The translations under genes were made by a program, and so were the position numbers. The notes beneath the pieces are model-generated. The model saw only the letters and a program-made list of their open reading frames with translations. It was not told the DNA's origin and did no database searches. A stretch of 64,000 bases of DNA, from assembly GCF_001667925.1 (NCBI RefSeq), contig NZ_LZJR01000135.1, positions 1-64,000 of the forward strand. The letters are read 5' to 3'. Below, piece by piece: positions 41,400 through 50,242 of this stretch. How positions within the stretch are numbered: the stretch's first letter is position 1; every line of letters starts with the position of its first letter. Source of the stretch: Mycobacterium sp. E2479 (GTDB lineage Bacteria; Actinomycetota; Actinomycetes; Mycobacteriales; Mycobacteriaceae).

Positions 41400-42836
41400 A
41401 TGAGATTCCTCGACGGGCACAGTCCCGCATACGATCTGACCTACAACGATGTGTTCGTGATGCCGAACCGCTCGGAGGTCGCGTCCCGCTTCGATGTTGA
41501 CCTGTCCACCGGTGACGGCTCGGGCACGACCATCCCGGTCATCGTCGCCAACATGACCGCGGTGGCCGGGCGCCGGATGGCCGAAACCATCGCGCGCCGC
41601 GGCGGACTCGTCATCTTGCCGCAGGATCTCCCGATCACCGCGGTGCAGGAGACGGTGGAGTTCGTCAAGAGCCGCGACCTGGTGCTGGACACCCCCGTGG
41701 TGCTCGGCCCCGACGACTCGGTGTCCGACGCGACGGCGCTGATCCACAAGCGTGCGCACGGTGTCGCCGTCGTCACCTTCGAGGGGCGTCCCCTCGGCTT
41801 GGTGAGCGAATCGTCGTGCCTGGGCGTGGATCGCTTTACCCGAGTGCGCGACGTCGCGATCACCGACTTCGTCACCGCCCCGGTGGGAACCGAGCCCCGC
41901 AAGGTCTTCGATCTGCTCGAGCACTCACCCATCGGCGTCGCCGCCGTGACGAATGCGGACGGGACGCTGGCCGGCGTGCTGACCCGCACCGGTGCCATCC
42001 GGGCGGGCCTGTACACCCCGGCAGTCGACGCGCGAGGCCGGCTGCGGGTGGGTGCGGCCGTCGGCATCAACGGCGACGTCGGAGCCAAGGCGCGGTCGCT
42101 GGTCGAGGCCGGCATCGACCTGTTGGTCATCGACACGGCGCACGGGCATCAGGTCAAGACGATCGAGGCGATCGGGACGGTCGCGGCGCTGCAGTTGGGT
42201 GTGCCGCTGGCCGCCGGCAACGTCGTGTCGGCGGAGGGCACCCGCGACCTGCTGGGCGCCGGGGCGAACATCGTCAAGGTCGGTGTCGGCCCGGGCGCGA
42301 TGTGCACCACCCGGATGATGACCGGCGTAGGCCGCCCCCAATTCTCCGCTGTTGTCGAATGTGCTTCGGCGGCACGCGAATTAGGTGGACATGTGTGGGC
42401 CGACGGCGGCGTCCGGCATCCGCGGGATGTGGCGCTGGCACTGGCGGCGGGGGCGTCCAACGTGATGATCGGCTCGTGGTTCGCCGGCACCTACGAGTCG
42501 CCCGGGGACCTGATGCGCGACCGTGACGACCAGCCGTACAAGGAGAGCTACGGCATGGCGTCCAAGCGTGCGGTGGTCGCGCGCACCGGCGCGGACACCG
42601 CATTCGATCGGGCCCGCAAAGCGCTGTTCGAGGAGGGCATTTCGACGTCCCGGATGGGGCTCGATCCGGACCGTGGCGGCGTCGAGGATCTGCTCGATCA
42701 CATCACCTCGGGCGTGCGCAGCACCTGCACCTATGTCGGAGCCGCCAACCTGGAGCAGCTGTATGAGCGGGTGGTGATCGGGGTGCAGTCGACCGCGGGC
42801 TTCGCCGAGGGGCATCCGCTACCGCAGGGGTGGTAA
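41400..42836 (+). CDS. guaB1: IMPDH/GMP-reductase family protein GuaB1
   Basis: The 478-residue TIM-barrel enzyme has an inserted CBS pair (about 95-210) and the catalytic Cys302 in GPGAMCTTRMM. Despite the old IMP-dehydrogenase label, mycobacterial GuaB1 has been shown to be a GMP reductase, converting GMP to IMP with NADPH in purine recycling; the short active-site flap and AMCTTR segment fit this. It starts with ATG 52 bp after gnd1. Confidence 0.93.
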   Translation: MRFLDGHSPAYDLTYNDVFVMPNRSEVASRFDVDLSTGDGSGTTIPVIVANMTAVAGRRMAETIARRGGLVILPQDLPITAVQETVEFVKSRDLVLDTPVVLGPDDSVSDATALIHKRAHGVAVVTFEGRPLGLVSESSCLGVDRFTRVRDVAITDFVTAPVGTEPRKVFDLLEHSPIGVAAVTNADGTLAGVLTRTGAIRAGLYTPAVDARGRLRVGAAVGINGDVGAKARSLVEAGIDLLVIDTAHGHQVKTIEAIGTVAALQLGVPLAAGNVVSAEGTRDLLGAGANIVKVGVGPGAMCTTRMMTGVGRPQFSAVVECASAARELGGHVWADGGVRHPRDVALALAAGASNVMIGSWFAGTYESPGDLMRDRDDQPYKESYGMASKRAVVARTGADTAFDRARKALFEEGISTSRMGLDPDRGGVEDLLDHITSGVRSTCTYVGAANLEQLYERVVIGVQSTAGFAEGHPLPQGW

Positions 42837-43021
42837 CGCCCCGGAATAAGGCTGGCAAGTGGCCGCACGTTGTTCGGGCACCAGGCGCTGCAGCCGTAAA
42901 CGGCGGGCTTACCGGCGCCGCCAGGCGTGGTCGGGACGGGCGGCGCCGTGCGGGCTAGCATAAGACAGCAAAGACGGAAGCAACCGCGACCGCTCCACCA
43001 CCGGGCAGCGAAAGGATCGAC
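42837..43021 (+). other. Intergenic leader region of the CNNM gene pair
   Basis: The gap between guaB1 and the CNNM gene is 319 bp. TAGCAT at 42956-42961 could be a -10; no -35 is convincing. No RNA gene or known riboswitch is recognised. The second half (from 43022) contains the leader ORF described separately. Confidence 0.4.
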
Positions 43022-43159
43022 GTGCCGCAGGCACCCGTAGCAGCCATCGGCTTGCGGGCGCACGGCTCGTCAGACGAATCGTCCGACGGGGAGCCTCCTT
43101 CGGCGCGGTCTTCGCTCATCACGCCAGGCCGCTCGGTCGGTTGGCGGCGCAGGTTATGA
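43022..43159 (+). CDS. Possible 45-codon leader ORF overlapping the next gene
   Basis: A GTG preceded by AAAGGA with 5-nt spacing opens a 45-residue frame (VPQAPVAAIGLRAHGSSDES...) that ends in TGA. The stop overlaps the ATG of the CNNM gene as ATGA, the arrangement used for translational coupling. The peptide is polar, serine-rich in the middle and basic at the end, with no known domain. The large gap and the ATGA overlap support translation, but codon evidence in such a short frame is weak. Confidence 0.4.
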   Translation: MPQAPVAAIGLRAHGSSDESSDGEPPSARSSLITPGRSVGWRRRL

Positions 43160-44526
43160 ACCTCACTGTCAACGTGGTCAGCGTTGTTGCGATCGCCGCG
43201 CTCATCTTCGGCAACGCCGTCTTCGTCGCCGCGGAGTTCTCGCTGACCACACTGGACCGCAGCGCCGTCGAGGCGAACGCGCGCGGCGGGGGACGCCGCG
43301 ACCGCTGGATCCGCCGGGCGCACCACCGGCTGTCGTTTCAGCTCTCGGGTGCCCAGTTGGGCATCTCGGTCACCACGCTGGCGGCCGGTTACCTGACCGA
43401 TCCGATGGTGGAAGACTTACCGCACCCGTGGCTGGATGCGCTCGGCGTATCCGACAAGGTCGGCGACGTGATCATGGCCTTCCTGGTATTGGTCATCGTG
43501 ACCTCGGTGTCGATGGTGTTCGGCGAGCTCGTTCCCAAATATCTGGCCGTGGCGCGTCCGCTTTCGACGGCCCGCACCGTCGTGAGTGCCCAGCTGTTGT
43601 TCTCGCTGCTGCTCACCCCGGCGATCCGGCTGACCAACGGGGCCGCTAACTGGATCGTGCGCCGGCTCGGCATTGAACCGGCCGAAGAGCTGCGGTCGGC
43701 TCGATCGCCCCAAGAGCTGTTGTCGCTGGTGCGTTCGTCGGCGCGCAGCGGCGCCCTGGACGCCGCCACGGCGGCCCTGGTGCGAAGATCGCTGCAGTTC
43801 GGCACCCTGAGCGCCGAGGAGCTGATGACACCCCGATCCAAGATCGTGGCGCTGCAGACCGACGATACGGTCGCGGACCTGGTGACCGCGGCCGCCGAGT
43901 CTGGTTTTTCCCGCTTTCCCATCGTCGACGGCGACCTCGACGAGACGGTCGGCATCGTGCACGTCAAGCAGGTGTTCGCCATCCCGCGCGCCGAACGCGC
44001 CCGCACGCGGCTGATCACAGTGGCCCAACCCGTTCCCAAGGTGCCGTCGACCCTGGACGGCGACGCGGTGATGGCCGAGATCCGGGCCAACAACCTGCAA
44101 ACCGCGCTGGTCGTGGACGAATACGGCGGAACGGCCGGCATGGTGACCGTCGAGGACCTGATCGAAGAGATCGTCGGCGATGTCCGCGACGAGCACGACG
44201 ACGCGACTCCGGACGTCGTGCCCGCCGGCACGGGCTGGCGGGTGTCGGGCTTGCTGCGCATCGACGAGGTGGCCGCAGCCATCGGTTTTCGGGCACCCGA
44301 AGGCCCCTACGAGACCATCGGTGGGCTGGTGCTGCGCGAGATCGGTCGCATTCCGGTGGCCGGTGACACGGTCGAGTTGCCCGCGTTGGATTCGGACGGA
44401 CTGCTGGACGCGGTGACGCGTTGGCAGGCAACGGTTATCCGGATGGACGGACGGCGGATCGACCTGCTCGAACTCGTCGAACTGAGCAGTCACGGCGAAG
44501 TTCCCGCGACCGGGGCACACCGATGA
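43156..44526 (+). CDS. CNNM/CorC-family membrane protein (Rv1842c-like)
   Basis: The 456-residue protein has an N-terminal CNNM/DUF21 domain of three or four helices (ALIFGNAVFVAAEFSLTTLD at the start). A cytosolic CBS pair (about 205-330, MTPRSKIVALQTDD) and a C-terminal CorC_HlyC domain follow. The family is linked to Mg2+ or Co2+ efflux and membrane stability. ATG at 43156 is chosen; a TTG five codons earlier is in frame. The stop overlaps the next gene as ATGA. Confidence 0.88.
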   Translation: MNLTVNVVSVVAIAALIFGNAVFVAAEFSLTTLDRSAVEANARGGGRRDRWIRRAHHRLSFQLSGAQLGISVTTLAAGYLTDPMVEDLPHPWLDALGVSDKVGDVIMAFLVLVIVTSVSMVFGELVPKYLAVARPLSTARTVVSAQLLFSLLLTPAIRLTNGAANWIVRRLGIEPAEELRSARSPQELLSLVRSSARSGALDAATAALVRRSLQFGTLSAEELMTPRSKIVALQTDDTVADLVTAAAESGFSRFPIVDGDLDETVGIVHVKQVFAIPRAERARTRLITVAQPVPKVPSTLDGDAVMAEIRANNLQTALVVDEYGGTAGMVTVEDLIEEIVGDVRDEHDDATPDVVPAGTGWRVSGLLRIDEVAAAIGFRAPEGPYETIGGLVLREIGRIPVAGDTVELPALDSDGLLDAVTRWQATVIRMDGRRIDLLELVELSSHGEVPATGAHR

Positions 44527-45563
44527 TCGACACCATGGGCCTGTTGCTGGCCTGCTTGCTGATCGGGGTGAACGCGTTCTTCGTGGGCGCGGAGTTCTCG
44601 CTGATCTCGGCGCGGCGCGACCGGCTCGAGGCGCTGGCCGAGCAGGGCCGAGCGGCCGCGGTCACGGTGATCCGCGCCGGGGAGCAACTGCCGTCCATGC
44701 TGGCCGGTGCCCAACTCGGCGTCACGGCCGCGTCGCTGCTTCTCGGGCGGATCGGCGAGTCGGCGGTGTCCAACCTGCTGCGAACGGGGCTGGGACTCAC
44801 CGGAATTCACTCGGCGCTGCTGCACACGTTGTCGTTTGCGATCGCGCTGGCCATCGTGGTGACGCTGCACGTGCTGCTGGGAGAGATGGTGCCGAAGAAC
44901 ATCGCGCTGGCCGGCCCGGAGCGCACCGCGATGCTGCTCGTCCCGCCATATCTGGCCTACGTGCGGGCCGCCCGGCCGTTCATCGTGTTCTACAACAAGT
45001 GCGCCAACGCGGTGGTGCGCGCGTTCGGAGTTGAACCCAAGGACGAGCTGGAGATCACCGTCTCCCCCGTCGAGCTCAGCGAGATGATCGCCGAATCGGA
45101 GTCTGAAGGCTTGCTGGACCGCGACGAGCGCACCCGGCTCACCCGGGCACTGCAAATTCGCCACCGCGTGGTCGGCGACGTGGCGGTCCCCCTCGCCGGC
45201 GTGCACGCGGTACCGGTCGCCGCGGCGGGCTCGGGACCGACGGTCGGTGCTGTCGAGCAAGCCCTGGCCGAGACCGGCTACTCCCGGTTCCCAGTGGCCA
45301 GCGTCGGCGGCGCCTTCCTGGGGTATCTGCACATCAAGGACGTGCTGACGCTCGACGACGACCCGCGGACGGTGATCGATCTGGCGAAGGTGCGGCCGCT
45401 GCCGCGGCTGTCGCGATCGCTGCCGCTGGCCGACGCTTTGTCGCGGATGCGCCGCAGCAACAGCCATCTGGCCCTGGTGACCGACGAGAGCGGAGGCGTC
45501 GTGGCCATGGTGGCCATGGAAGACCTGGTCGAAGACCTCGTGGGCACCATTCGGGAGGCGTAG
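44523..45563 (+). CDS. Second CNNM/CorC-family membrane protein, without CorC_HlyC domain (Rv1841c-like)
   Basis: The 346-residue protein has the DUF21 membrane domain (LLIGVNAFFVGAEFSLISARRDRL) and a CBS pair (about 215-345, ending LVTDESGGVVAMVAMEDLVEDLVG). It stops before the CorC_HlyC domain found in its neighbour. It overlaps the upstream gene by 4 bp, so the two are probably made together and may form a heterodimer; CNNM proteins dimerise through these domains. Confidence 0.88.
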   Translation: MIDTMGLLLACLLIGVNAFFVGAEFSLISARRDRLEALAEQGRAAAVTVIRAGEQLPSMLAGAQLGVTAASLLLGRIGESAVSNLLRTGLGLTGIHSALLHTLSFAIALAIVVTLHVLLGEMVPKNIALAGPERTAMLLVPPYLAYVRAARPFIVFYNKCANAVVRAFGVEPKDELEITVSPVELSEMIAESESEGLLDRDERTRLTRALQIRHRVVGDVAVPLAGVHAVPVAAAGSGPTVGAVEQALAETGYSRFPVASVGGAFLGYLHIKDVLTLDDDPRTVIDLAKVRPLPRLSRSLPLADALSRMRRSNSHLALVTDESGGVVAMVAMEDLVEDLVGTIREA

Positions 45564-45843
45564 CGACACTGGCCGGAAGGTGCGACTGCGCGCAGCCCGT
45601 ATGATCTTCACGGCTGCCAGTTAAGAAACTGCTGGAGGGCAGAGGACCGTTGCACGCGAAACATGCGTTGCTGGAAACACATCCCGGTGCTCGCCGCGGC
45701 GTCGTTCTTGGGGCTGACAGCGCGGCCTGACCTGCTATGGCGGATCGGGCGGGATAACGCTCACCAGGCTGCGCTCGGTAGGCTTATGACATTGCCAATC
45801 TGGCCCGACGACGGTCCAGTGCGGCCCATGATGGAGGAGAATC
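45564..45843 (+). other. glcB upstream region
   Basis: The 280-bp gap has no convincing gene. A 62-codon open frame (45663-45851) runs into glcB but has no good ribosome site or similarity. GGAGGAGAATC directly precedes the glcB ATG. No terminator is clear. Confidence 0.4.
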
Positions 45844-48039
45844 ATGACTGATCGCGTGTCGGCGGGGAACTTGCGCGTCGCCCGAGTGCTCTACGACTTC
45901 GTGAACAACGAGGCCTTGCCCGGCACCGACATCGACCCCGACAGTTTCTGGGCGGGCGTCGACAAGGTGGTCACCGACCTCACGCCCAAGAACCAGGACT
46001 TGCTGCGCAGGCGGGACGAACTGCAGGCGCAGATCGACAAGTGGCACCGGCAGCGTGTCATCGAGCCGCTTGACATCGAGGCGTACCGCGAATTCCTCAT
46101 CGAAATCGGTTACCTGCTACCGGAGCCCCCGGACTTCACCATCACGACCTCGGGTGTGGACGACGAGATCACCACGACCGCCGGCCCGCAGCTGGTGGTG
46201 CCGGTGCTCAACGCCCGGTTCGCGCTGAACGCCGCCAATGCCCGGTGGGGCTCGCTCTACGACGCCCTCTATGGCACCGACGTCATCCCGGAGAGCGACG
46301 GCGCCGAGAAGGGGACGAGCTACAACAAGGTTCGCGGCGACAAGGTGATCGCCTACGCGCGCAAATTCCTCGACCAGGCCGTGCCGCTGGAATCCGGATC
46401 GTGGGCCGACGCTACGGGGCTCGCCGTCGAAGACGGACAGCTCAAAATCGCGACCGCCGACGGCTCCGTCGGTCTGGCCGATGCGGCGCAGTTCGCCGGC
46501 TACACCGGCGAACTCGGTTCCCCTGACTGGTCGGTGTTGCTGGCCAACCACGGCTTGCACATCGAGATCCTGATCGATCCGGACTCACCGATCGGCAAGA
46601 CGGACTCCGCGGGAATCAAAGACGTGGTCCTGGAATCGGCCGTCACCACGATCATGGACTTCGAGGACTCGGTGGCCGCCGTCGACGCCGACGACAAGGT
46701 GCTCGGCTACCGCAACTGGCTCGGTCTGAACAAGGGCGATCTGTCCGAAGAGGTCTCCAAGGACGGCAAGACCTTCACCCGGGTTCTCAACGAGGACCGC
46801 ACCTACCGCACACCCGACGGCGAGGGCGAGCTGACGCTGCCCGGCCGCAGCCTGCTGTTCGTCCGCAACGTCGGTCACCTGATGACCAATGACGCGATCG
46901 TCGACGCCGAGGGTAACGAGGTGTTCGAAGGCATCATGGATGCGCTGTTCACGGGCGTGACCGCGATCCACGGCCTCAAGACAGGTGACGCGAACGGCCC
47001 GCTGGCCAACAGCCGCACCGGGTCCATCTACATCGTCAAGCCCAAGATGCACGGACCCGACGAGGTCGCCTACACCTGCGAGCTGTTCAGCCGCGTCGAA
47101 GACGTCCTCGGCCTGCCCCAGGGCACCCTCAAGGTCGGCATCATGGACGAGGAACGGCGCACCACGGTCAACCTCAAGGCCTGCATCAAGGCCGCGGCCG
47201 ACCGTGTCGTGTTCATCAACACCGGCTTCCTGGACCGCACCGGCGACGAGATCCACACGTCGATGGAGGCCGGGCCGATGATCCGCAAAGGTGCGATGAA
47301 GAGCACCACGTGGATCAAGGCCTACGAGGACGCCAACGTCGACATCGGCCTGGCGGCCGGCTTCAAGGGCAAGGCCCAGATCGGTAAGGGCATGTGGGCG
47401 ATGACCGAGCTGATGGCCGACATGGTCGAGCAGAAGATCGGCCAACCGAAGGCGGGCGCGACCACCGCGTGGGTGCCCTCGCCGACGGCGGCCACCCTGC
47501 ACGCGATGCACTACCACTACGTGGACGTGGGCGCCGTGCAGGAGGAGCTCGCCGGCAAGAAGCGCACCACGATCGAAGAGCTGCTGACCATCCCGCTGGC
47601 CAAGGAACTGGCCTGGGCGCCCGAGGAGATCCGTGAAGAGGTCGACAACAACTGCCAGTCCATCCTGGGCTACGTGGTGCGCTGGGTCGCGCAGGGCGTC
47701 GGGTGTTCGAAGGTGCCCGACATTCACGACGTGGCACTGATGGAAGACCGTGCCACGCTGCGCATTTCGAGCCAGCTGCTGGCCAACTGGCTGCGCCACG
47801 GCGTGATCACCGACCAGGATGTGCGCGCCAGCCTGGAGCGGATGGCCCCACTGGTCGACGAGCAGAACGCCAAGGATGCGGCGTACCTGCCGATGGCGCC
47901 GAACTTCGACGACAGCCTGGCCTTCCTCGCCGCGCAGGATCTGATCCTGACCGGAACGCAGCAACCCAACGGTTACACCGAGCCGATCCTGCATCGCCGT
48001 CGGCGTGAAGCCAAGGCACAGGCCGCGCAATCGAATTGA
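45844..48039 (+). CDS. glcB: Malate synthase G
   Basis: The 731-residue TIM-barrel enzyme condenses glyoxylate with acetyl-CoA to malate, completing the glyoxylate shunt. The core motifs are TTIMDFEDSVAAVDADDK, GRSLLFVRNVGHLM, the catalytic region LKVGIMDEERRTTVNLK and the C-terminal lid with GVGCSKVPD. It is 10 residues shorter than the M. tuberculosis enzyme. An AGGAG-type site lies 4-6 nt before the ATG. Confidence 0.97.
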   Translation: MTDRVSAGNLRVARVLYDFVNNEALPGTDIDPDSFWAGVDKVVTDLTPKNQDLLRRRDELQAQIDKWHRQRVIEPLDIEAYREFLIEIGYLLPEPPDFTITTSGVDDEITTTAGPQLVVPVLNARFALNAANARWGSLYDALYGTDVIPESDGAEKGTSYNKVRGDKVIAYARKFLDQAVPLESGSWADATGLAVEDGQLKIATADGSVGLADAAQFAGYTGELGSPDWSVLLANHGLHIEILIDPDSPIGKTDSAGIKDVVLESAVTTIMDFEDSVAAVDADDKVLGYRNWLGLNKGDLSEEVSKDGKTFTRVLNEDRTYRTPDGEGELTLPGRSLLFVRNVGHLMTNDAIVDAEGNEVFEGIMDALFTGVTAIHGLKTGDANGPLANSRTGSIYIVKPKMHGPDEVAYTCELFSRVEDVLGLPQGTLKVGIMDEERRTTVNLKACIKAAADRVVFINTGFLDRTGDEIHTSMEAGPMIRKGAMKSTTWIKAYEDANVDIGLAAGFKGKAQIGKGMWAMTELMADMVEQKIGQPKAGATTAWVPSPTAATLHAMHYHYVDVGAVQEELAGKKRTTIEELLTIPLAKELAWAPEEIREEVDNNCQSILGYVVRWVAQGVGCSKVPDIHDVALMEDRATLRISSQLLANWLRHGVITDQDVRASLERMAPLVDEQNAKDAAYLPMAPNFDDSLAFLAAQDLILTGTQQPNGYTEPILHRRRREAKAQAAQSN

Positions 48040-48139
48040 GCCTGAGCTCAAATCGGGTAGGAACGTGTAATGGTGCCGTCGATGACTAATATCGGCGCCG
48101 AGTCAACGATGGATCGACGGAAAGGCCGCGGGCACTGGT

Positions 48140-50242
48140 ATGGGTAGGCACAGTGCGCCCGACCCTGGCGACTCCCTCGACGAGCCATCTCGCGACGACG
48201 TTGTCGATGAGCCATCTCGAGGTGAAGAGGTAGGGCGTCGCCATGGGAATGCCGGCGACGACGAAACAGCCCGCCCCTACTCCGACGAGGGTGACTACTC
48301 CGACGAGGGTGACTACTCCGACGAGCGTCGCCATCCCGAGCACGCGGGTTTCGCGGCGGACGATGATCTCTACGCCGCCGAGGATTCATTCGTAGACGAC
48401 TCCGCCGATGACTACCCGGAGTTTCCGTCGCGGCAGGCCGCCCCCTCGACTCCGGAGCCGCCGGCCGCACAGCCGTCGCTCTTCCGCGGCGGGCATCGCG
48501 GGCTCGGCGATTGGCGGGGCGGTCATCGCAGCGAGGGCGGGCGACGCGGCGTCAGCATCGGCGTGATCGTGGCACTGGTCGCGGTGGTCGTCGTGGTGGG
48601 TGCGGTGATTCTGTGGAGCTTCTTCGGTGACGCGTTGTCCAAGCGTTCGCACACGGCGGCCGGCCGCTGTGTGGGCGGCCAGGAGACGGTGGCAGTCGTC
48701 GCCGACCCGTCGATCGCCGATTCCGTTCAGCAGTTCGCGGAAACCTACAATAAATCCGCCGGGCCGATCGGCGACCGCTGCGTGGTGGTAAGCGTCAAGC
48801 CGGCCAACTCCGACGCGGTGCTCAACGGATTCATCGGCAAGTGGCCCGCGGAACTGGGCGGCCAGCCTGCGCTGTGGATTCCGGCCAGTTCGATCTCGGC
48901 CGCACGCCTCACCGGGGCGACGGCCCAAAAGACGGTCACCGAGAGCCATTCGCTGGTCACCTCGCCGGTGGTGCTGGCCATCCGCCCTGAACTCGCGCCG
49001 GCCCTGTCCAATCAGAACTGGGCGGCGCTGCCCGGCCTGCAAACCAACCCGAATGCGTTGGCCGGGTTGAACTTACCCGCGTGGGGCTCGCTGCGCATGG
49101 CGCTGCCGATGAACGGCAACGGGGACGCATCGTTTCTGGCCGGAGAGGCGGTGGCGGCCGCCTCGGTGCCGCCCGGTGCGCCGGCGACCCAGGGCACCGG
49201 CGCGGTGCGCAGCCTGTTGAGCGCACAACCCAAGCTGGCCGACAACTCCCTGACCGAGGCGATGAACACGCTGCTGAAGCCCGGTGACCCGGCAACCGCG
49301 CCGGTGCACGCGGTGGTGACCACCGAACAACAGCTGTTCCAACGTGGCCAATCGTTGCCAGACGCCAAGGGCACCTTGGCATTCTGGCTTCCACCAGGGT
49401 CCGCGGCGGTGGCCGACTACCCCACGGTGCTGCTCAGCGGTTCGTGGCTGAGCAGGGAACAGGCGTCGGCGGCCAGCGAGTTCTCGCGATTCATGCACAA
49501 ATCAGACCAGCTGGCCAAGCTGGCGAAGGCCGGCTTCCGCGTCAGCGGAGTCACACCGCCCGGTAGTCCGGTCACGAATTTCCCGGCGCTGCCGCCCGCG
49601 CTTTCGGTGGGTGATGAGCCGATGCGGGCCACCCTCGCCGAGGCGATGGCCAGCCCGTCGACCGGACAGGCCACGACGATCATGCTCGACCAGTCGATGC
49701 CGGCACAGGAAGGCGGAAAATCCCGGCTGGCCAACGTGGTCGGCGCGCTGCAGGACAAGATCAAATCGCTGCCCGCCACCGCGGTGGTGGGACTGTGGAC
49801 GTTCGACGGCCACGAGGGCCGCTCGGAGGTGGCGGGCGGGCCGTTGTCCGACGCCGTCAACGGCCAGCCGCGTTCGGCGGCGTTGGCCGCGGCGCTGGAC
49901 AAGCAGTACTCGTCGAACGGCGGGGCGGTGTCATTCACTACGCTGCGAATGCTCTATCAGGATATGCAGACCAATTATCATGCGGGCCAGACGAATTCGA
50001 TCTTAGTGATCACCGCGGGGCCACACACCGACCAGACGCTGGACGGGCCGGGGCTGCAGGACTTCATCCGTAAGAGTGCTGATCCGGCCAAACCCATCGC
50101 GGTGAATGTCATCAATTTCGGAGCGGACCCGGACCGGGCGACCTGGGAGGCGGTGTCCCAGCTCAGTGGCGGTAGCTATCAGAACCTCACGACGTCGGCG
50201 TCCCCCGACCTCGCTTCGGCGGTGAACACCTTTCTGAGCTGA
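48140..50242 (+). CDS. Membrane-anchored VWA protein with solute-binding-like domain (Rv1836c-like)
   Basis: The 700-residue protein has a long acidic cytosolic N-terminus (1-130) with the repeat SDEGDY. One membrane helix (about 140-165, GVIVALVAVVVVVGAVILW) follows, then an extracellular binding-protein-like domain (about 180-470) and a VWA domain (about 500-700). The VWA MIDAS start is degenerate (LDQSMP instead of DxSxS), so metal binding is doubtful. Length is close to Rv1836c. Function is unknown; cell-envelope assembly is a guess. Its stop abuts that of convergent gcvB. Confidence 0.85.
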   Translation: MGRHSAPDPGDSLDEPSRDDVVDEPSRGEEVGRRHGNAGDDETARPYSDEGDYSDEGDYSDERRHPEHAGFAADDDLYAAEDSFVDDSADDYPEFPSRQAAPSTPEPPAAQPSLFRGGHRGLGDWRGGHRSEGGRRGVSIGVIVALVAVVVVVGAVILWSFFGDALSKRSHTAAGRCVGGQETVAVVADPSIADSVQQFAETYNKSAGPIGDRCVVVSVKPANSDAVLNGFIGKWPAELGGQPALWIPASSISAARLTGATAQKTVTESHSLVTSPVVLAIRPELAPALSNQNWAALPGLQTNPNALAGLNLPAWGSLRMALPMNGNGDASFLAGEAVAAASVPPGAPATQGTGAVRSLLSAQPKLADNSLTEAMNTLLKPGDPATAPVHAVVTTEQQLFQRGQSLPDAKGTLAFWLPPGSAAVADYPTVLLSGSWLSREQASAASEFSRFMHKSDQLAKLAKAGFRVSGVTPPGSPVTNFPALPPALSVGDEPMRATLAEAMASPSTGQATTIMLDQSMPAQEGGKSRLANVVGALQDKIKSLPATAVVGLWTFDGHEGRSEVAGGPLSDAVNGQPRSAALAAALDKQYSSNGGAVSFTTLRMLYQDMQTNYHAGQTNSILVITAGPHTDQTLDGPGLQDFIRKSADPAKPIAVNVINFGADPDRATWEAVSQLSGGSYQNLTTSASPDLASAVNTFLS
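48278..48325 (+). repeat. 18-bp in-frame tandem repeat
   Basis: TACTCCGACGAGGGTGAC is present as two full copies and one partial copy (12 bp), encoding YSDEGD repeats in the cytosolic tail. All copies are identical, which suggests recent slippage. Confidence 0.9.

Noticed and set aside
45663..45851. 62-codon ORF before glcB
   Set aside because: No good ribosome site, overlaps the glcB ribosome site and start, and shows no similarity.
48278..48325. 18-bp repeats as a regulatory iteron
   Set aside because: They are in frame inside a coding region and encode an acidic repeat.
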